Source: a virus. Taken from it: a stretch of 42,807 nt of DNA. Shown here one piece after another: positions 23,698 through 31,031 of the stretch (the first letter of the stretch is position 1; every line of letters starts with the position of its first letter). The notes below the pieces were generated by a model. That model was given only the letters and a program-made list of their open reading frames with translations. It made no database searches and was not told the origin of the DNA. The position numbers and the translations under genes are program-made. The stretch lies in IMG/VR virus record IMGVR_UViG_3300005826_000259, positions 1 to 42,807 of that record. One strand, given 5' to 3'.

Positions 23698-24354
23698 AAA
23701 GATAATCAATTTTTCTAATCTATTTATAAGGTTATCGATATTATCTATTTTTTGGAGGCTAACTTTTAGCATATTATCATTTGTATAATACATATAATCC
23801 CACTCCATTCTTAATTTTAAGTTTAGTTCAGTACTATTAGTATTAAACCAATCAACGACAGAAGTATTTTTATCGTATTGATTTGTTATTCTATAAACTC
23901 TATAATTATCTTCTCCAATTTTCTTATAAGTTGAGATATACTCTTCAGACACATAAAAATTTCCTAGTTTTGAATTCTTCATATCTATAGCAAAATAATT
24001 TGTATTGTAACTATAGCAACAACAATTGGTACAAAATCTATAGAAAACACCAGTATTAGATTTGTTGTATTTATTAAATCCTTGAATATAAGAAACCGGC
24101 ACTATATTAGATAGAACTTCTCCCCTAGCATTGGAAAAGTCAACATAGAATGTATTATCATTCATATTAATCGAATAAATAAACGAATACAACCGATGTT
24201 TATTAAGTGTGTACATATCTTTTTTAATAAGTACACGGTTATCTTCGTATCTTATAAGTTTTCTTGTTTTTCCTTTGAATGCTAGAGAAAGATTTTTACT
24301 ACATAATGGGCACTGAGGGCGGTAATTAATGAATTCTTTTACACTCTTAATCAT
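23692..24354 (-). CDS. ZR-FS family protein 39, long form (first of the array)
   Basis: 220 residues from the ATG at 24354 (a GTG at 24372 is in frame but lies within the likely promoter). N-helix MIKSVKEFINYRP; CPLC (Cys15/Cys18); distal CTNC (Cys108/Cys111) followed by CCYSYN. Tail INRLEKLIIFS. It heads the array and is preceded by TTGATA-N17-TATATT. Confidence 0.84.
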   Translation of the reverse strand: MIKSVKEFINYRPQCPLCSKNLSLAFKGKTRKLIRYEDNRVLIKKDMYTLNKHRLYSFIYSINMNDNTFYVDFSNARGEVLSNIVPVSYIQGFNKYNKSNTGVFYRFCTNCCCYSYNTNYFAIDMKNSKLGNFYVSEEYISTYKKIGEDNYRVYRITNQYDKNTSVVDWFNTNSTELNLKLRMEWDYMYYTNDNMLKVSLQKIDNIDNLINRLEKLIIFS

Positions 24355-24361
24355 ACCTATC

Positions 24362-24390
24362 AATATAATCACTAGTTAAGACCATATCAA
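24362..24390 (-). promoter_or_regulatory. candidate promoter at the head of the array
   Basis: Minus-strand TTGATA (24390-24385), 17-nt spacer, TATATT (24367-24362). The -10 is 7 nt from the ATG at 24354, so the transcript would be leaderless. Confidence 0.4.
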
Positions 24391-24391
24391 C

Positions 24392-24408
24392 TCTCTAATT
24401 ATTAGAGA
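24392..24408. promoter_or_regulatory. palindromic candidate operator
   Basis: TCTCTAA-TTA-TTAGAGA is a perfect 7-bp dyad just upstream of the -35 of the candidate array promoter. The size suits a dimeric regulator. No matching site elsewhere was found by eye. Confidence 0.3.
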
Positions 24409-24494
24409 TAATATCTTTGTAATCTCTCTATATAACTACCTCCCCCTATAGATCCCCCATGAGTTTGTCGAGAAAAACTTCAAAATGATTCAAA

Positions 24495-24530
24495 AAATAA
24501 AGGCGGCAAATTATGCCGCCCATTTTTAAA
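24495..24530 (-). terminator. intrinsic terminator after the peptidoglycan-binding-like gene
   Basis: GGCGGCA (24502-24508) and TGCCGCC (24514-24520) form a perfect 7-bp stem with a 5-nt loop. On the minus strand it is followed by TTTATTTTTT. It lies about 28 nt past the stop of the gene at 24548-25276 and separates it from the array promoter. The + strand also has a T run, so it may work in both directions. Confidence 0.85.
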
Positions 24531-24547
24531 TTATGGCGTTATAAATA

Positions 24548-25276
24548 TTAAATTCCTTTAGATGAATCAATGTCTATTAATGATTTTGGCTCTTCAGGCG
24601 GGCTTTTCATGTATGATTCAAACAGATCTCCCATATATTTGGCTAAATTAGAAAATTCTTGTTTCATTTCAGGAGACATTTGATTATATCCTGCAGATAA
24701 TTGACCATATTCATTCTGTAAAAATGGAGTAAAAGCTTGCTTCACTTTATCTGATCCAACATTGAATCTCTTTGTGAAATTATCTGTATTTTTAGCTATA
24801 CTTTGTCTTACCGATCTTAGTTTATTTCTAAGATCATTTAATAATTGAGCCATAATTTCAGTTGATTTTTCACGTTTTACATTGATATCAATATATGGAT
24901 CTGTAGTTCCGGCATATTGTTTATACATATTCCAAGCTTTCATAGTTCTTGGACCAGCAATTCCATCTACATCGCCTTTTTCCCAAGGTGACCCCAATGC
25001 TTTTGTAAGTTGCTGATTAAATGAAGGATCAGCATTTACATAATTCAATAAGTTCTCTTGAAATTTTATAACGTCTTCTTTTGTTGATAATTTAGATGGT
25101 ACCTGAAATTTTGGTGGTTTACCCTTAACATTTTCATCCTCAAAAGTAAAAACTTGGTTTCCCATATAAGGATCTGTACTTTCTATTACTTGAGATAATG
25201 ATTTAAGTGTTTTTCCTGTGATAGCACATTTCTCAAATAGTTCTGCCTTCTTAAGAATATAATCTATTTTTTTCAT
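24548..25276 (-). CDS. putative virion/lysis protein with peptidoglycan-binding-like segment
   Basis: 242 residues. Residues 1-18 (MKKIDYILKKAELFEKCA) form an amphipathic helix shared in pattern with the next gene upstream. GDVDGIAGPRTMKAWNMYKQ at about 110-130 resembles the D-G-x-x-G-P-x-T core of PG_binding_1 domains, which attach cell-wall enzymes to peptidoglycan. The remainder is helical and Gln/Asn-rich with no catalytic motif. It is followed by an intrinsic terminator. Probably a structural or lysis-associated protein; the domain call rests on one motif. Confidence 0.55.
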   Translation of the reverse strand: MKKIDYILKKAELFEKCAITGKTLKSLSQVIESTDPYMGNQVFTFEDENVKGKPPKFQVPSKLSTKEDVIKFQENLLNYVNADPSFNQQLTKALGSPWEKGDVDGIAGPRTMKAWNMYKQYAGTTDPYIDINVKREKSTEIMAQLLNDLRNKLRSVRQSIAKNTDNFTKRFNVGSDKVKQAFTPFLQNEYGQLSAGYNQMSPEMKQEFSNLAKYMGDLFESYMKSPPEEPKSLIDIDSSKGI

Positions 25277-25333
25277 CTAAAAACCTTTAACAACAATACA
25301 TATATCTTTTATATCCAATCATATTTATATCGA

Positions 25334-26017
25334 TTAGATCTCAATTGGTTGATATTCATTCATTCTATCCAATTCTTCAGAAGCCAAATCACCTTCTTTA
25401 TTCTTTGCTGCTCTAATAAGATCTAGCAATTGATTATATTTTTCAGAAGATATTTCTCTACTAAGCATTGCTTTTTGTAGTGCATTCTCTAGTTTTGGAA
25501 CATACATATCTAACAAATTAGCATTTGACTTCGCCATACCAGCTTGTACCTGAGCAGCATAGAAATTAACTAAAGCTGCAACAGATTGTGTTGGTTTTTT
25601 TGCTACAGGAAAGTCTTCTGGCTTATAAGTAGGAGATTTTTCATCAACCTGTTGATTGAACAACTGTTGATATTGATCTTTTTGTGCAATAAAATTAGAA
25701 ATATTACTTCTAGCAGTAGCTAGTGTTGATTTATCTGAATTAGAGAACTTATCTGCATGCATCGCAAGAGTCTTTTCAATCATATTCAACGCTTGTTTAG
25801 GCGTAGCAAAATCTTCATCTACCAAAGAAGGATAAATCTTATTGATAACATTCTTTGCCATGGATGCATTCTGTCTAAATGCAGATTCCATTTGGGAAAA
25901 ATCTTTATAATATTCTGGTGTTTGTGCTAATGCTTTTAGAAAATCTTGTCTTCTACCATAAGCAGCTAATCTCTCAAACAACTTTGCCTTCTTCAAAATA
26001 AGATCTGTTTTTGCCAT
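25334..26017 (-). CDS. hypothetical helical protein, probable virion component
   Basis: 227 residues, mostly predicted helix and rich in Ala, Gln, Lys. The N-terminal MAKTDLILKKAKLFERLA closely matches the start of the downstream gene product, suggesting a shared targeting or propeptide signal. Residues 110-135 (NFIAQKDQYQQLFNQQ) could form a coiled coil. No enzymatic motif. It lies 57 nt upstream of the peptidoglycan-binding-like gene and probably shares its transcript. Confidence 0.55.
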   Translation of the reverse strand: MAKTDLILKKAKLFERLAAYGRRQDFLKALAQTPEYYKDFSQMESAFRQNASMAKNVINKIYPSLVDEDFATPKQALNMIEKTLAMHADKFSNSDKSTLATARSNISNFIAQKDQYQQLFNQQVDEKSPTYKPEDFPVAKKPTQSVAALVNFYAAQVQAGMAKSNANLLDMYVPKLENALQKAMLSREISSEKYNQLLDLIRAAKNKEGDLASEELDRMNEYQPIEI

Positions 26018-26071
26018 ACCAGATTTCCTCTCCTAGAAATACTACTTTGTATACTTTATTATGCCATACAT

Positions 26072-26425
26072 TCATGTTATTAAATCATTATATCTCAGCA
26101 ATTTATAAATATAGATCTGTTCAAGGGAAAGTGTCAATCCTGGTGGTCCATAATTATTTTGTAAAACAGATGCCAAACCATGCGATATAAACAGCGCGAC
26201 ATCAGCTTCATCGCGATTGCTATAGTCACGGAAATCATCTCTAATTACGAGAATTCTTCTGAACATCAATCTAACAATATTTGGATAATTTGGATCGGCT
26301 GCAACGCGAGCATCAAACTCATCACCTGTCATTGTTTCAGAAATGAATAGCTGTGTTTCCAATTTTTGTGTTATGTATCCATCAATATCATTATTGACAA
26401 AAATTACTGCACCTGGTAAATTCAT
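26072..26425 (-). CDS. hypothetical protein
   Basis: 117 residues from the ATG at 26425, preferred because GAGG precedes it; the frame opens further to 26470 without a ribosome site. Well-folded appearance: GAVIFVNNDIDGY near the start, a central Arg-rich strand (RLMFRRILVIRDDFRDYS) and a C-terminal helix ending in YIYKLLRYND. No family recognised. It diverges from the dUTPase gene with under 90 nt between the starts, so the two may share a bidirectional promoter region. Confidence 0.6.
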   Translation of the reverse strand: MNLPGAVIFVNNDIDGYITQKLETQLFISETMTGDEFDARVAADPNYPNIVRLMFRRILVIRDDFRDYSNRDEADVALFISHGLASVLQNNYGPPGLTLSLEQIYIYKLLRYNDLIT

Positions 26426-26512
26426 ATTAATTGCCTCACAAATTATATGAGTTTTTATCCCCTTGCGCATTATTATTCGATATTTAACTTGCTTTTGAGG
26501 AGAATAATTGAT

Positions 26513-27058
26513 ATGGAAATTCCTGAGTTTAAATTCGCGGTTCGAGAAGATTTAAAAGACTGTGGAATTGATTTTTTGCCAACTAGAGCGACATCAAGAT
26601 CAGCTGGCTGGGATGTGAAAGCGGCATTTAAAGATATAAAGTTGCTTAAACTTTATCCGTTTGAAACTGCTAAAATTCCATTAGGATTTAGGGGATTTTG
26701 TCCAGAAGGTTGGTGGTATGAATTAAAACCAAGATCCTCTACTTTCGGAAAAAAGAATATGCATTGTCTTTATGGTACAATAGATGAAGACTACGAGGGA
26801 GAATTATTATTGGCTTGTCAGTATATTCCGCCTCAATTAAATAGACCTTGGGAAGAATTTGAATATTATGGGATGATTTCTGCAGAATTTGATTCTAAGC
26901 CATTGGTTATTAATTTTGGTGATGCTCTTGGTCAGATAATTCCGGTAAAAAGACAAGAAATGATAGTAATGGAGGTTACAAATGAAGAATACGACGAATT
27001 GTGTAGAAACAGACAAGGCACAAGAGGTGCCGGTGGTTTTGGATCGACAAGTGAATGA
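26513..27058 (+). CDS. dut: dUTPase
   Basis: 181 residues from the ATG at 26513 with gaggag upstream. It hydrolyses dUTP to dUMP, keeping uracil out of DNA and feeding thymidylate synthase. Conserved trimeric-dUTPase motifs in order: motif 1 ATSRSAGWDVKA, motif 2 PRSS in ELKPRSSTFGKKN, motif 3 GTIDEDYEGELLLACQY, motif 4 GDALGQIIPV, motif 5 RGAGGFGSTSE at the very C-terminus. It is the first gene of a plus-strand nucleotide block, overlapping the HD phosphohydrolase gene. Confidence 0.93.
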   Translation: MEIPEFKFAVREDLKDCGIDFLPTRATSRSAGWDVKAAFKDIKLLKLYPFETAKIPLGFRGFCPEGWWYELKPRSSTFGKKNMHCLYGTIDEDYEGELLLACQYIPPQLNRPWEEFEYYGMISAEFDSKPLVINFGDALGQIIPVKRQEMIVMEVTNEEYDELCRNRQGTRGAGGFGSTSE

Positions 27059-27773
27059 AATGGAATTTATAAATGAAAGAGAGAAACCGGTTGATGGTAA
27101 ATTTCCTCCCACTATTGCAACTCCTGAACAAGAGAAGTTATTAAAAGAACTTAATATTAAAGATGAAACAAAACCTCCCTGTGATAAATTTGGTAGTTGG
27201 AATTTTGATGAATCAGAAATGTGGGTTCAAACATATACCGGAAGAAGATTTACTCCAACAAAGCCTATAATTAATTCTATTGTTTTAGAAGATATAGCTC
27301 ATGCATTATCTATGCAATGTAGGTTTAATGGACATATTTTAAAATTCTACAGTGTGGCACAACACAGTGTTTTAGCCTCATATATTTGTGATGAAAAAGA
27401 TAAATTGTATGCTTTGTTGCATGATGCTTCAGAAGCATACTTGTCAGATATTTCTAGACCAATAAAAACAAAATTAATAGAATATAATAATTTAGAAAAA
27501 ATATTACAAGATGCAATATGTAAAAGATTTAATTTACCTACTGAAATGCCTGAGTCAGTGAAAAAAGCAGATGATATTTTGCTAATGACAGAAGCAAGAG
27601 ATCTGTTATCTACAGTCAGAAGTGGTTGGGGTTATGATCATATTACTCCATTGCCATTTAAAATAACACCAATGTCTCAACAAGAATCTAAAGAACTCTT
27701 TATAAAAAGATATTGTGAATTAACTAATACTTCAATTTCTTTTTTTAGAAAAGAATTAAAGGAAGATATATAA
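26982..27773 (+). CDS. HD-domain phosphohydrolase (YfbR-like 5'-nucleotidase)
   Basis: 263 residues if the start is 26982, supported by GGAGG six bases upstream, though this overlaps dut by 77 nt; ATG 27060 is the alternative. The HD core reads FYSVAQHSVLASYI (metal His), LLHDASEAYLSDISRP (the HD pair) and a later KKADDILLMTEARDL (final Asp). This closely follows YfbR, which dephosphorylates deoxynucleoside monophosphates. Next to dUTPase it probably trims the dNMP pool. The first 70 residues are hydrophilic and have no motif. Confidence 0.82.
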   Translation: MKNTTNCVETDKAQEVPVVLDRQVNEMEFINEREKPVDGKFPPTIATPEQEKLLKELNIKDETKPPCDKFGSWNFDESEMWVQTYTGRRFTPTKPIINSIVLEDIAHALSMQCRFNGHILKFYSVAQHSVLASYICDEKDKLYALLHDASEAYLSDISRPIKTKLIEYNNLEKILQDAICKRFNLPTEMPESVKKADDILLMTEARDLLSTVRSGWGYDHITPLPFKITPMSQQESKELFIKRYCELTNTSISFFRKELKEDI

Positions 27774-27780
27774 TTTTATT

Positions 27781-28095
27781 ATGACTGATAAAATATGTAA
27801 AAAATGTAAAAAGACATCTGATAAATGGGGTTCCAAAGATCTTTGTTTAAATTGTTTTAATTTACCAAAACCTAAACATTTATATGATGTCAAAGTTGAT
27901 GCTTTATTGCCAGCGACTTTGACATATAAAGTTCTGGCGGAATCTCCAGAACAAGCAGTAGATCTCTTACAAGGGAAACAACCAGTATCTGTTCAATACA
28001 AATTAGCTGGTAGAAAAGAATTTAAAGCTAAAGTATATGAAGCGGGATGTCTGATTGTAAAGTATGCTAGGAATCTGATTGGAATACTTAGATAA
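27781..28095 (+). CDS. small zinc-knuckle protein (not ZR-FS)
   Basis: 104 residues. CKKCKK (Cys6/Cys9) and CLNC (Cys23/Cys26) make one Cys4 zinc knuckle, followed by a beta-alpha-beta-like part (YDVKVDALLPATLTYKVLA, then AVDLLQG). It lacks the F-S tail, so it is not grouped with the array. Its stop overlaps the SET gene as TAATG. A perfect TATAAT lies 6 nt upstream of the ATG with a poor -35. Function unknown. Confidence 0.7.
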   Translation: MTDKICKKCKKTSDKWGSKDLCLNCFNLPKPKHLYDVKVDALLPATLTYKVLAESPEQAVDLLQGKQPVSVQYKLAGRKEFKAKVYEAGCLIVKYARNLIGILR

Positions 28096-28586
28096 TGCTT
28101 GAGAATTATTTAAAGCGTGTAAATATAGGTAAAAGAAAAGGTGTTGTAACCACAGTTAAAGTTTCAAAAAGAGTTCCAATTTGTGAGTTTTTAGGTAAAA
28201 TTTACACAGATAGAGATTTAAATGCTCTAAATAAACCAAATAATGTTTTACAAATTGGACCAAACACATATTTAGGAGAATCTGGTAGATTAACTGATGA
28301 TATCAGACATTCATGTTCTCCAAATTGTATGATACATGTATCTGGCGCTAGAGCTATATTATATTCTTTACATTTGATACAGCCAGGTTCAGAATTGACA
28401 TATGATTATTCTGCTACATCAACAGATACATTAGATACATGGAATATGATTTGCAATTGTGGTTCATTTTCATGTAGGAAAAATATTAGTGGGTTTTATA
28501 ATTTACCGGAAGAGTTACAAGAGAAATATAAAAAAGAAGGAATTGCGGCGTTATTTATAACGTCACCAATTTTTGCAAGAAAATAG
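28095..28586 (+). CDS. SET-domain protein lysine methyltransferase
   Basis: 163 residues, a compact SET domain. The signature RHSCSPNC (71-78) corresponds to the N-H-S-C-x-P-N-C SAM/substrate-binding motif, and ELTYDY (100-105) to the catalytic pseudoknot with its Tyr. A post-SET zinc cluster CNCGSFSCR (Cys120, Cys122, Cys127) completes the lysine channel. The enzyme would transfer methyl groups from SAM to protein lysines; with no nucleosomes in bacteria the targets may be ribosomal, translation or nucleoid proteins. Coupled to the preceding zinc protein. SET proteins are rare in phages and may have been acquired by transfer. Confidence 0.88.
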   Translation: MLENYLKRVNIGKRKGVVTTVKVSKRVPICEFLGKIYTDRDLNALNKPNNVLQIGPNTYLGESGRLTDDIRHSCSPNCMIHVSGARAILYSLHLIQPGSELTYDYSATSTDTLDTWNMICNCGSFSCRKNISGFYNLPEELQEKYKKEGIAALFITSPIFARK

Positions 28587-28600
28587 TAATATTTTATTAT
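28573..28600 (+). promoter_or_regulatory. candidate promoter before the LAGLIDADG gene
   Basis: TTGCAA (28573-28578), 16-nt spacer, TATTAT (28595-28600), then 7 nt to the ATG at 28608; no ribosome site. Confidence 0.35.
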
Positions 28601-28607
28601 TCTAAAT

Positions 28608-29528
28608 ATGACTAACGAAATACTTAAAAAATGTATCAAATGTGGTGTGTCTAAATCATTATCAGAATTTTATATCTCAAAATCTTCCAAAGATGGCAGA
28701 AGAGGTGATTGTAAAATTTGTAATAAAATTATCACAAAAAAATATCGTGAAGAAAATGCAGATAGGGTTAAAAAGCTAAAATCACAAAAAATGTATGTAA
28801 CATGCGAATTTAACACGTCTGATAAATGTGTAAAAGAGTATTTGATAGGTAAATACGAATATAATAAAAATATAAAAAGAAATAATGGTAGGTATAGGTG
28901 TATATTTTGTGCTATAAATGATACTCATTTGGATAAATCTAAATATGATATAGATTACTCATTTTTTAACAAAATAGATTCTGAAATAAAATCTTATTTA
29001 CTTGGAATAATTGCTGGAGATGGTCATATAAATAGTAAATGTGAATATCTTGAGGTTGTCGCAAATAATCAAGACATAGAAACTTTGCTTTTGATAAAAA
29101 AACATATATCACATAACAATAATATTAAACGACACAATAGTTCTGCTAATTGCTCTAAAATATTAATATGTTCAAAATCTTTATGCAAAGACATATGTAA
29201 ACAGCTTAATATTTTACCAGGTAAAAAATCTGATAAAATATCATTACCTAATTTAGATAACTCCTTAATAATACACTTCATAAGAGGATTAATGGATTCA
29301 GACGGATGGATATCAGCAAAAAATAAAAGATGTTTTTATTCATCGTCGTCACAAATGATATTAAAACAGGTACAAGAATTTGCCAGTAAATATAAAATTA
29401 ATTCTAATATACATGGTATAAAATTAGATTTTTGTGGTGATAATGCTAATATGTTCTTAACAATGTTGTATGATAAAGCAAAATTCTTCTTAAAAAGAAA
29501 ACGAGAAAGATTTGGGGAATGGAAATGA
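28608..29528 (+). CDS. LAGLIDADG homing endonuclease
   Basis: 306 residues. Two LAGLIDADG helices are visible: YLLGIIAGDGH (130-140) and FIRGLMDSDGW (224-234), each ending in the acidic residue that binds the catalytic metal, so it is a single-chain two-motif enzyme. The N-terminus carries a Cys4 knuckle (Cys9, Cys12, Cys35, Cys38) and a basic helix KKYREENADRVKKLK, as in phage HNH proteins, an unusual combination that may add DNA specificity. It is free-standing (no intron or intein signs seen) and its stop overlaps the DnaQ gene as ATGA. Confidence 0.85.
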   Translation: MTNEILKKCIKCGVSKSLSEFYISKSSKDGRRGDCKICNKIITKKYREENADRVKKLKSQKMYVTCEFNTSDKCVKEYLIGKYEYNKNIKRNNGRYRCIFCAINDTHLDKSKYDIDYSFFNKIDSEIKSYLLGIIAGDGHINSKCEYLEVVANNQDIETLLLIKKHISHNNNIKRHNSSANCSKILICSKSLCKDICKQLNILPGKKSDKISLPNLDNSLIIHFIRGLMDSDGWISAKNKRCFYSSSSQMILKQVQEFASKYKINSNIHGIKLDFCGDNANMFLTMLYDKAKFFLKRKRERFGEWK

Positions 29529-30148
29529 TTAAATTTTATATTGTAGATGTAGAAACTAACGGTATTAGAACAAATTATCATGAAGTTAATGAAATATCCA
29601 TTATTAGATATGATGATAGAGTTCAATTAACAGAATTTATAAAATGTGAAAACCCTAGTAGATCAAGTTTTGATGCTCTAAAAATTACTAAAAAAACAAT
29701 GTCTGATTTGCAAAGAGGAAAATCCAAAGAAGAAGTGGTAGATAAAATTATCTATTTTTTAGAGGAAGATGGTTTAACGCCATCTCATCGATGTTTTATT
29801 GCTCATAATGCTAGTTTTGATAGGAGATTCTTACATGCTTTATTTGATAGTACTAATAAGACTTTACCAGTAAATTTATGGTTATGTACTATGGCATTAA
29901 CTAAATCTTTTTACAAAAAAGCAGGAATAAAAGCTAAGGCTAATTTACATGACGCCTGTGATAATGTTGGTGTAAAAAAAATTCATGATAGTCACTCATC
30001 TAAAGTAGATACACGTAATACATACTTGCTACATAAAGATCTTGTAGAAGTTAAAAATATAGATTATCTACCACATATAAAGACATTCCCACACATTGTT
30101 GATACATTAGATAGTGAACTAGATCCTGATTTACTAGACCTTGAATGA
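29525..30148 (+). CDS. DnaQ-like 3'-5' exonuclease (DEDDh)
   Basis: 207 residues from the ATG at 29525, in an ATGA overlap; a second ATG lies two codons earlier. DEDDh motifs: VDVETNG (Asp8, Glu10), AHNASFDRRF and HSSKVDTRNTYLL (catalytic His and Asp). The family removes nucleotides from 3' ends in proofreading or RNA/DNA trimming. No polymerase domain is attached. The next gene also overlaps it by ATGA. A second DnaQ-type gene lies at 40312-40926, so the two probably have different substrates. Confidence 0.88.
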   Translation: MIKFYIVDVETNGIRTNYHEVNEISIIRYDDRVQLTEFIKCENPSRSSFDALKITKKTMSDLQRGKSKEEVVDKIIYFLEEDGLTPSHRCFIAHNASFDRRFLHALFDSTNKTLPVNLWLCTMALTKSFYKKAGIKAKANLHDACDNVGVKKIHDSHSSKVDTRNTYLLHKDLVEVKNIDYLPHIKTFPHIVDTLDSELDPDLLDLE

Positions 30149-30789
30149 AGAATATAAATATTGAATCACTGTATTTCTTACAAAGAAAGAATATTAATTT
30201 AGTTGAAGGTTATACTGAAATACCTAACATGGCTTTTATAATGAAAGCTTGTAGGCTAAAACCATATTCTTATTTTTTTGAGAAAAAGACCAATAATATT
30301 ACATTGGAAACATGGTGGTTTGATGAGTTTTATAACTCATTGCTTCTAAAAAAGAAAAAGGTGAATATAATATACGGCGATCTAAAATTGGATAGAGATT
30401 TAGTTTCATGTACAGATATGTACTATGGGCTAAGTATGAGTAAAATATCTAAAATGAGTAAGTCTGTGTATATAACATTTGGGCATGATGAAGACCTATT
30501 TCAAGATTGTGCATCTGTATCATTTTTAGGTATAGACAATTTTATAAGAACTTATATTTATTATTATGGTGAGTGGCATCACGCATCCCCATTAATATTA
30601 GGAATTAGGACATTAGTTTATTTCATAAAAAACAGGAACTCGAATTTTGAATTCCAACAGAAACTATTTAAAAACATTTTGCTTCCTTGTATTTCAGGGA
30701 GGTCATGGTTAAGTTCTCTTCCGGTGAACGAGAATTTTTTACAAACATTGGAGCAACAATGTGGTATTGTTGCTTCCATATTCAAATAA
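30145..30789 (+). CDS. hypothetical protein
   Basis: 214 residues, with no recognised family. The composition is ordinary for a folded protein: aromatic-rich segments (WWFDEFYNS, YIYYYGEWHH), KSVYITFGHDEDLF and a hydrophobic helix LILGIRTLVYFI. Coupled to the DnaQ gene by ATGA and followed 20 nt later by IF-1. Co-transcription with both suggests a role in nucleic-acid processing or early takeover, but nothing in the sequence shows it. Confidence 0.65.
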   Translation: MKNINIESLYFLQRKNINLVEGYTEIPNMAFIMKACRLKPYSYFFEKKTNNITLETWWFDEFYNSLLLKKKKVNIIYGDLKLDRDLVSCTDMYYGLSMSKISKMSKSVYITFGHDEDLFQDCASVSFLGIDNFIRTYIYYYGEWHHASPLILGIRTLVYFIKNRNSNFEFQQKLFKNILLPCISGRSWLSSLPVNENFLQTLEQQCGIVASIFK

Positions 30790-30809
30790 CAGAGGGAAAA
30801 TATAAACGT

Positions 30810-31031
30810 ATGGCAAAAGACAGTAGAGATAGAATTGAGTTTGAGGGAGAAGTTGTTGATTCAAATAATGGTAAGTTTCATGTTAAAATTAGTGACTCAT
30901 ACACCGTTATGTGCACTTTAAGTGGAAAAATCAGAAAAAACTCCGTTAAGATACTTAACGGAGATAGAGTCAAAGTTGAAGTATCTATGTATGACACTTC
31001 ACAAGGAAGAATTATTTACAGACTTAAATAA
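30810..31031 (+). CDS. infA: translation initiation factor IF-1
   Basis: 73 residues from the ATG at 30810, with gaggg upstream; the frame opens earlier but only this start gives the family N-terminus MAKDSRDRIEFEGEVV. The OB-fold signature is clear: LSGKIRKNSVKILNGDRVKVEVS and YDTSQGRIIYRLK match bacterial IF-1 nearly position for position (M-R-K-N, G-D-x-V-x-V-E, Y-D-x-x-x-G-R-I). IF-1 binds the 30S A site during initiation. Phage copies are uncommon. Together with the RF2 gene at 17852-18934 it suggests the phage adjusts initiation and termination. Its end overlaps a convergent gene by 8 nt. Confidence 0.93.
   Translation: MAKDSRDRIEFEGEVVDSNNGKFHVKISDSYTVMCTLSGKIRKNSVKILNGDRVKVEVSMYDTSQGRIIYRLK

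Larger units (their letters stand above)
2128..24354 (-). other. array of ~39 paralogous zinc-knuckle proteins with a conserved C-terminal F-S tail
   Basis: This locus-level entry groups the family called ZR-FS below. Common plan: a knuckle CxxC at the N-terminus; a second knuckle CxxC or C-x-N-H 13-30 residues later (80-105 residues later in the long forms); a beta-rich middle; a final helix with repeated Lys; then a terminal [K/R]-[L/I]-x-x-F-[S/L/I]. 33 short members lie between 2128 and 16228, and six long members between 16673 and 24354. Nineteen neighbour pairs overlap by ATGA, so most are co-translated. Two-knuckle small proteins often bind nucleic acid or protein partners; no function can be assigned from sequence alone. 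Confidence 0.85.
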
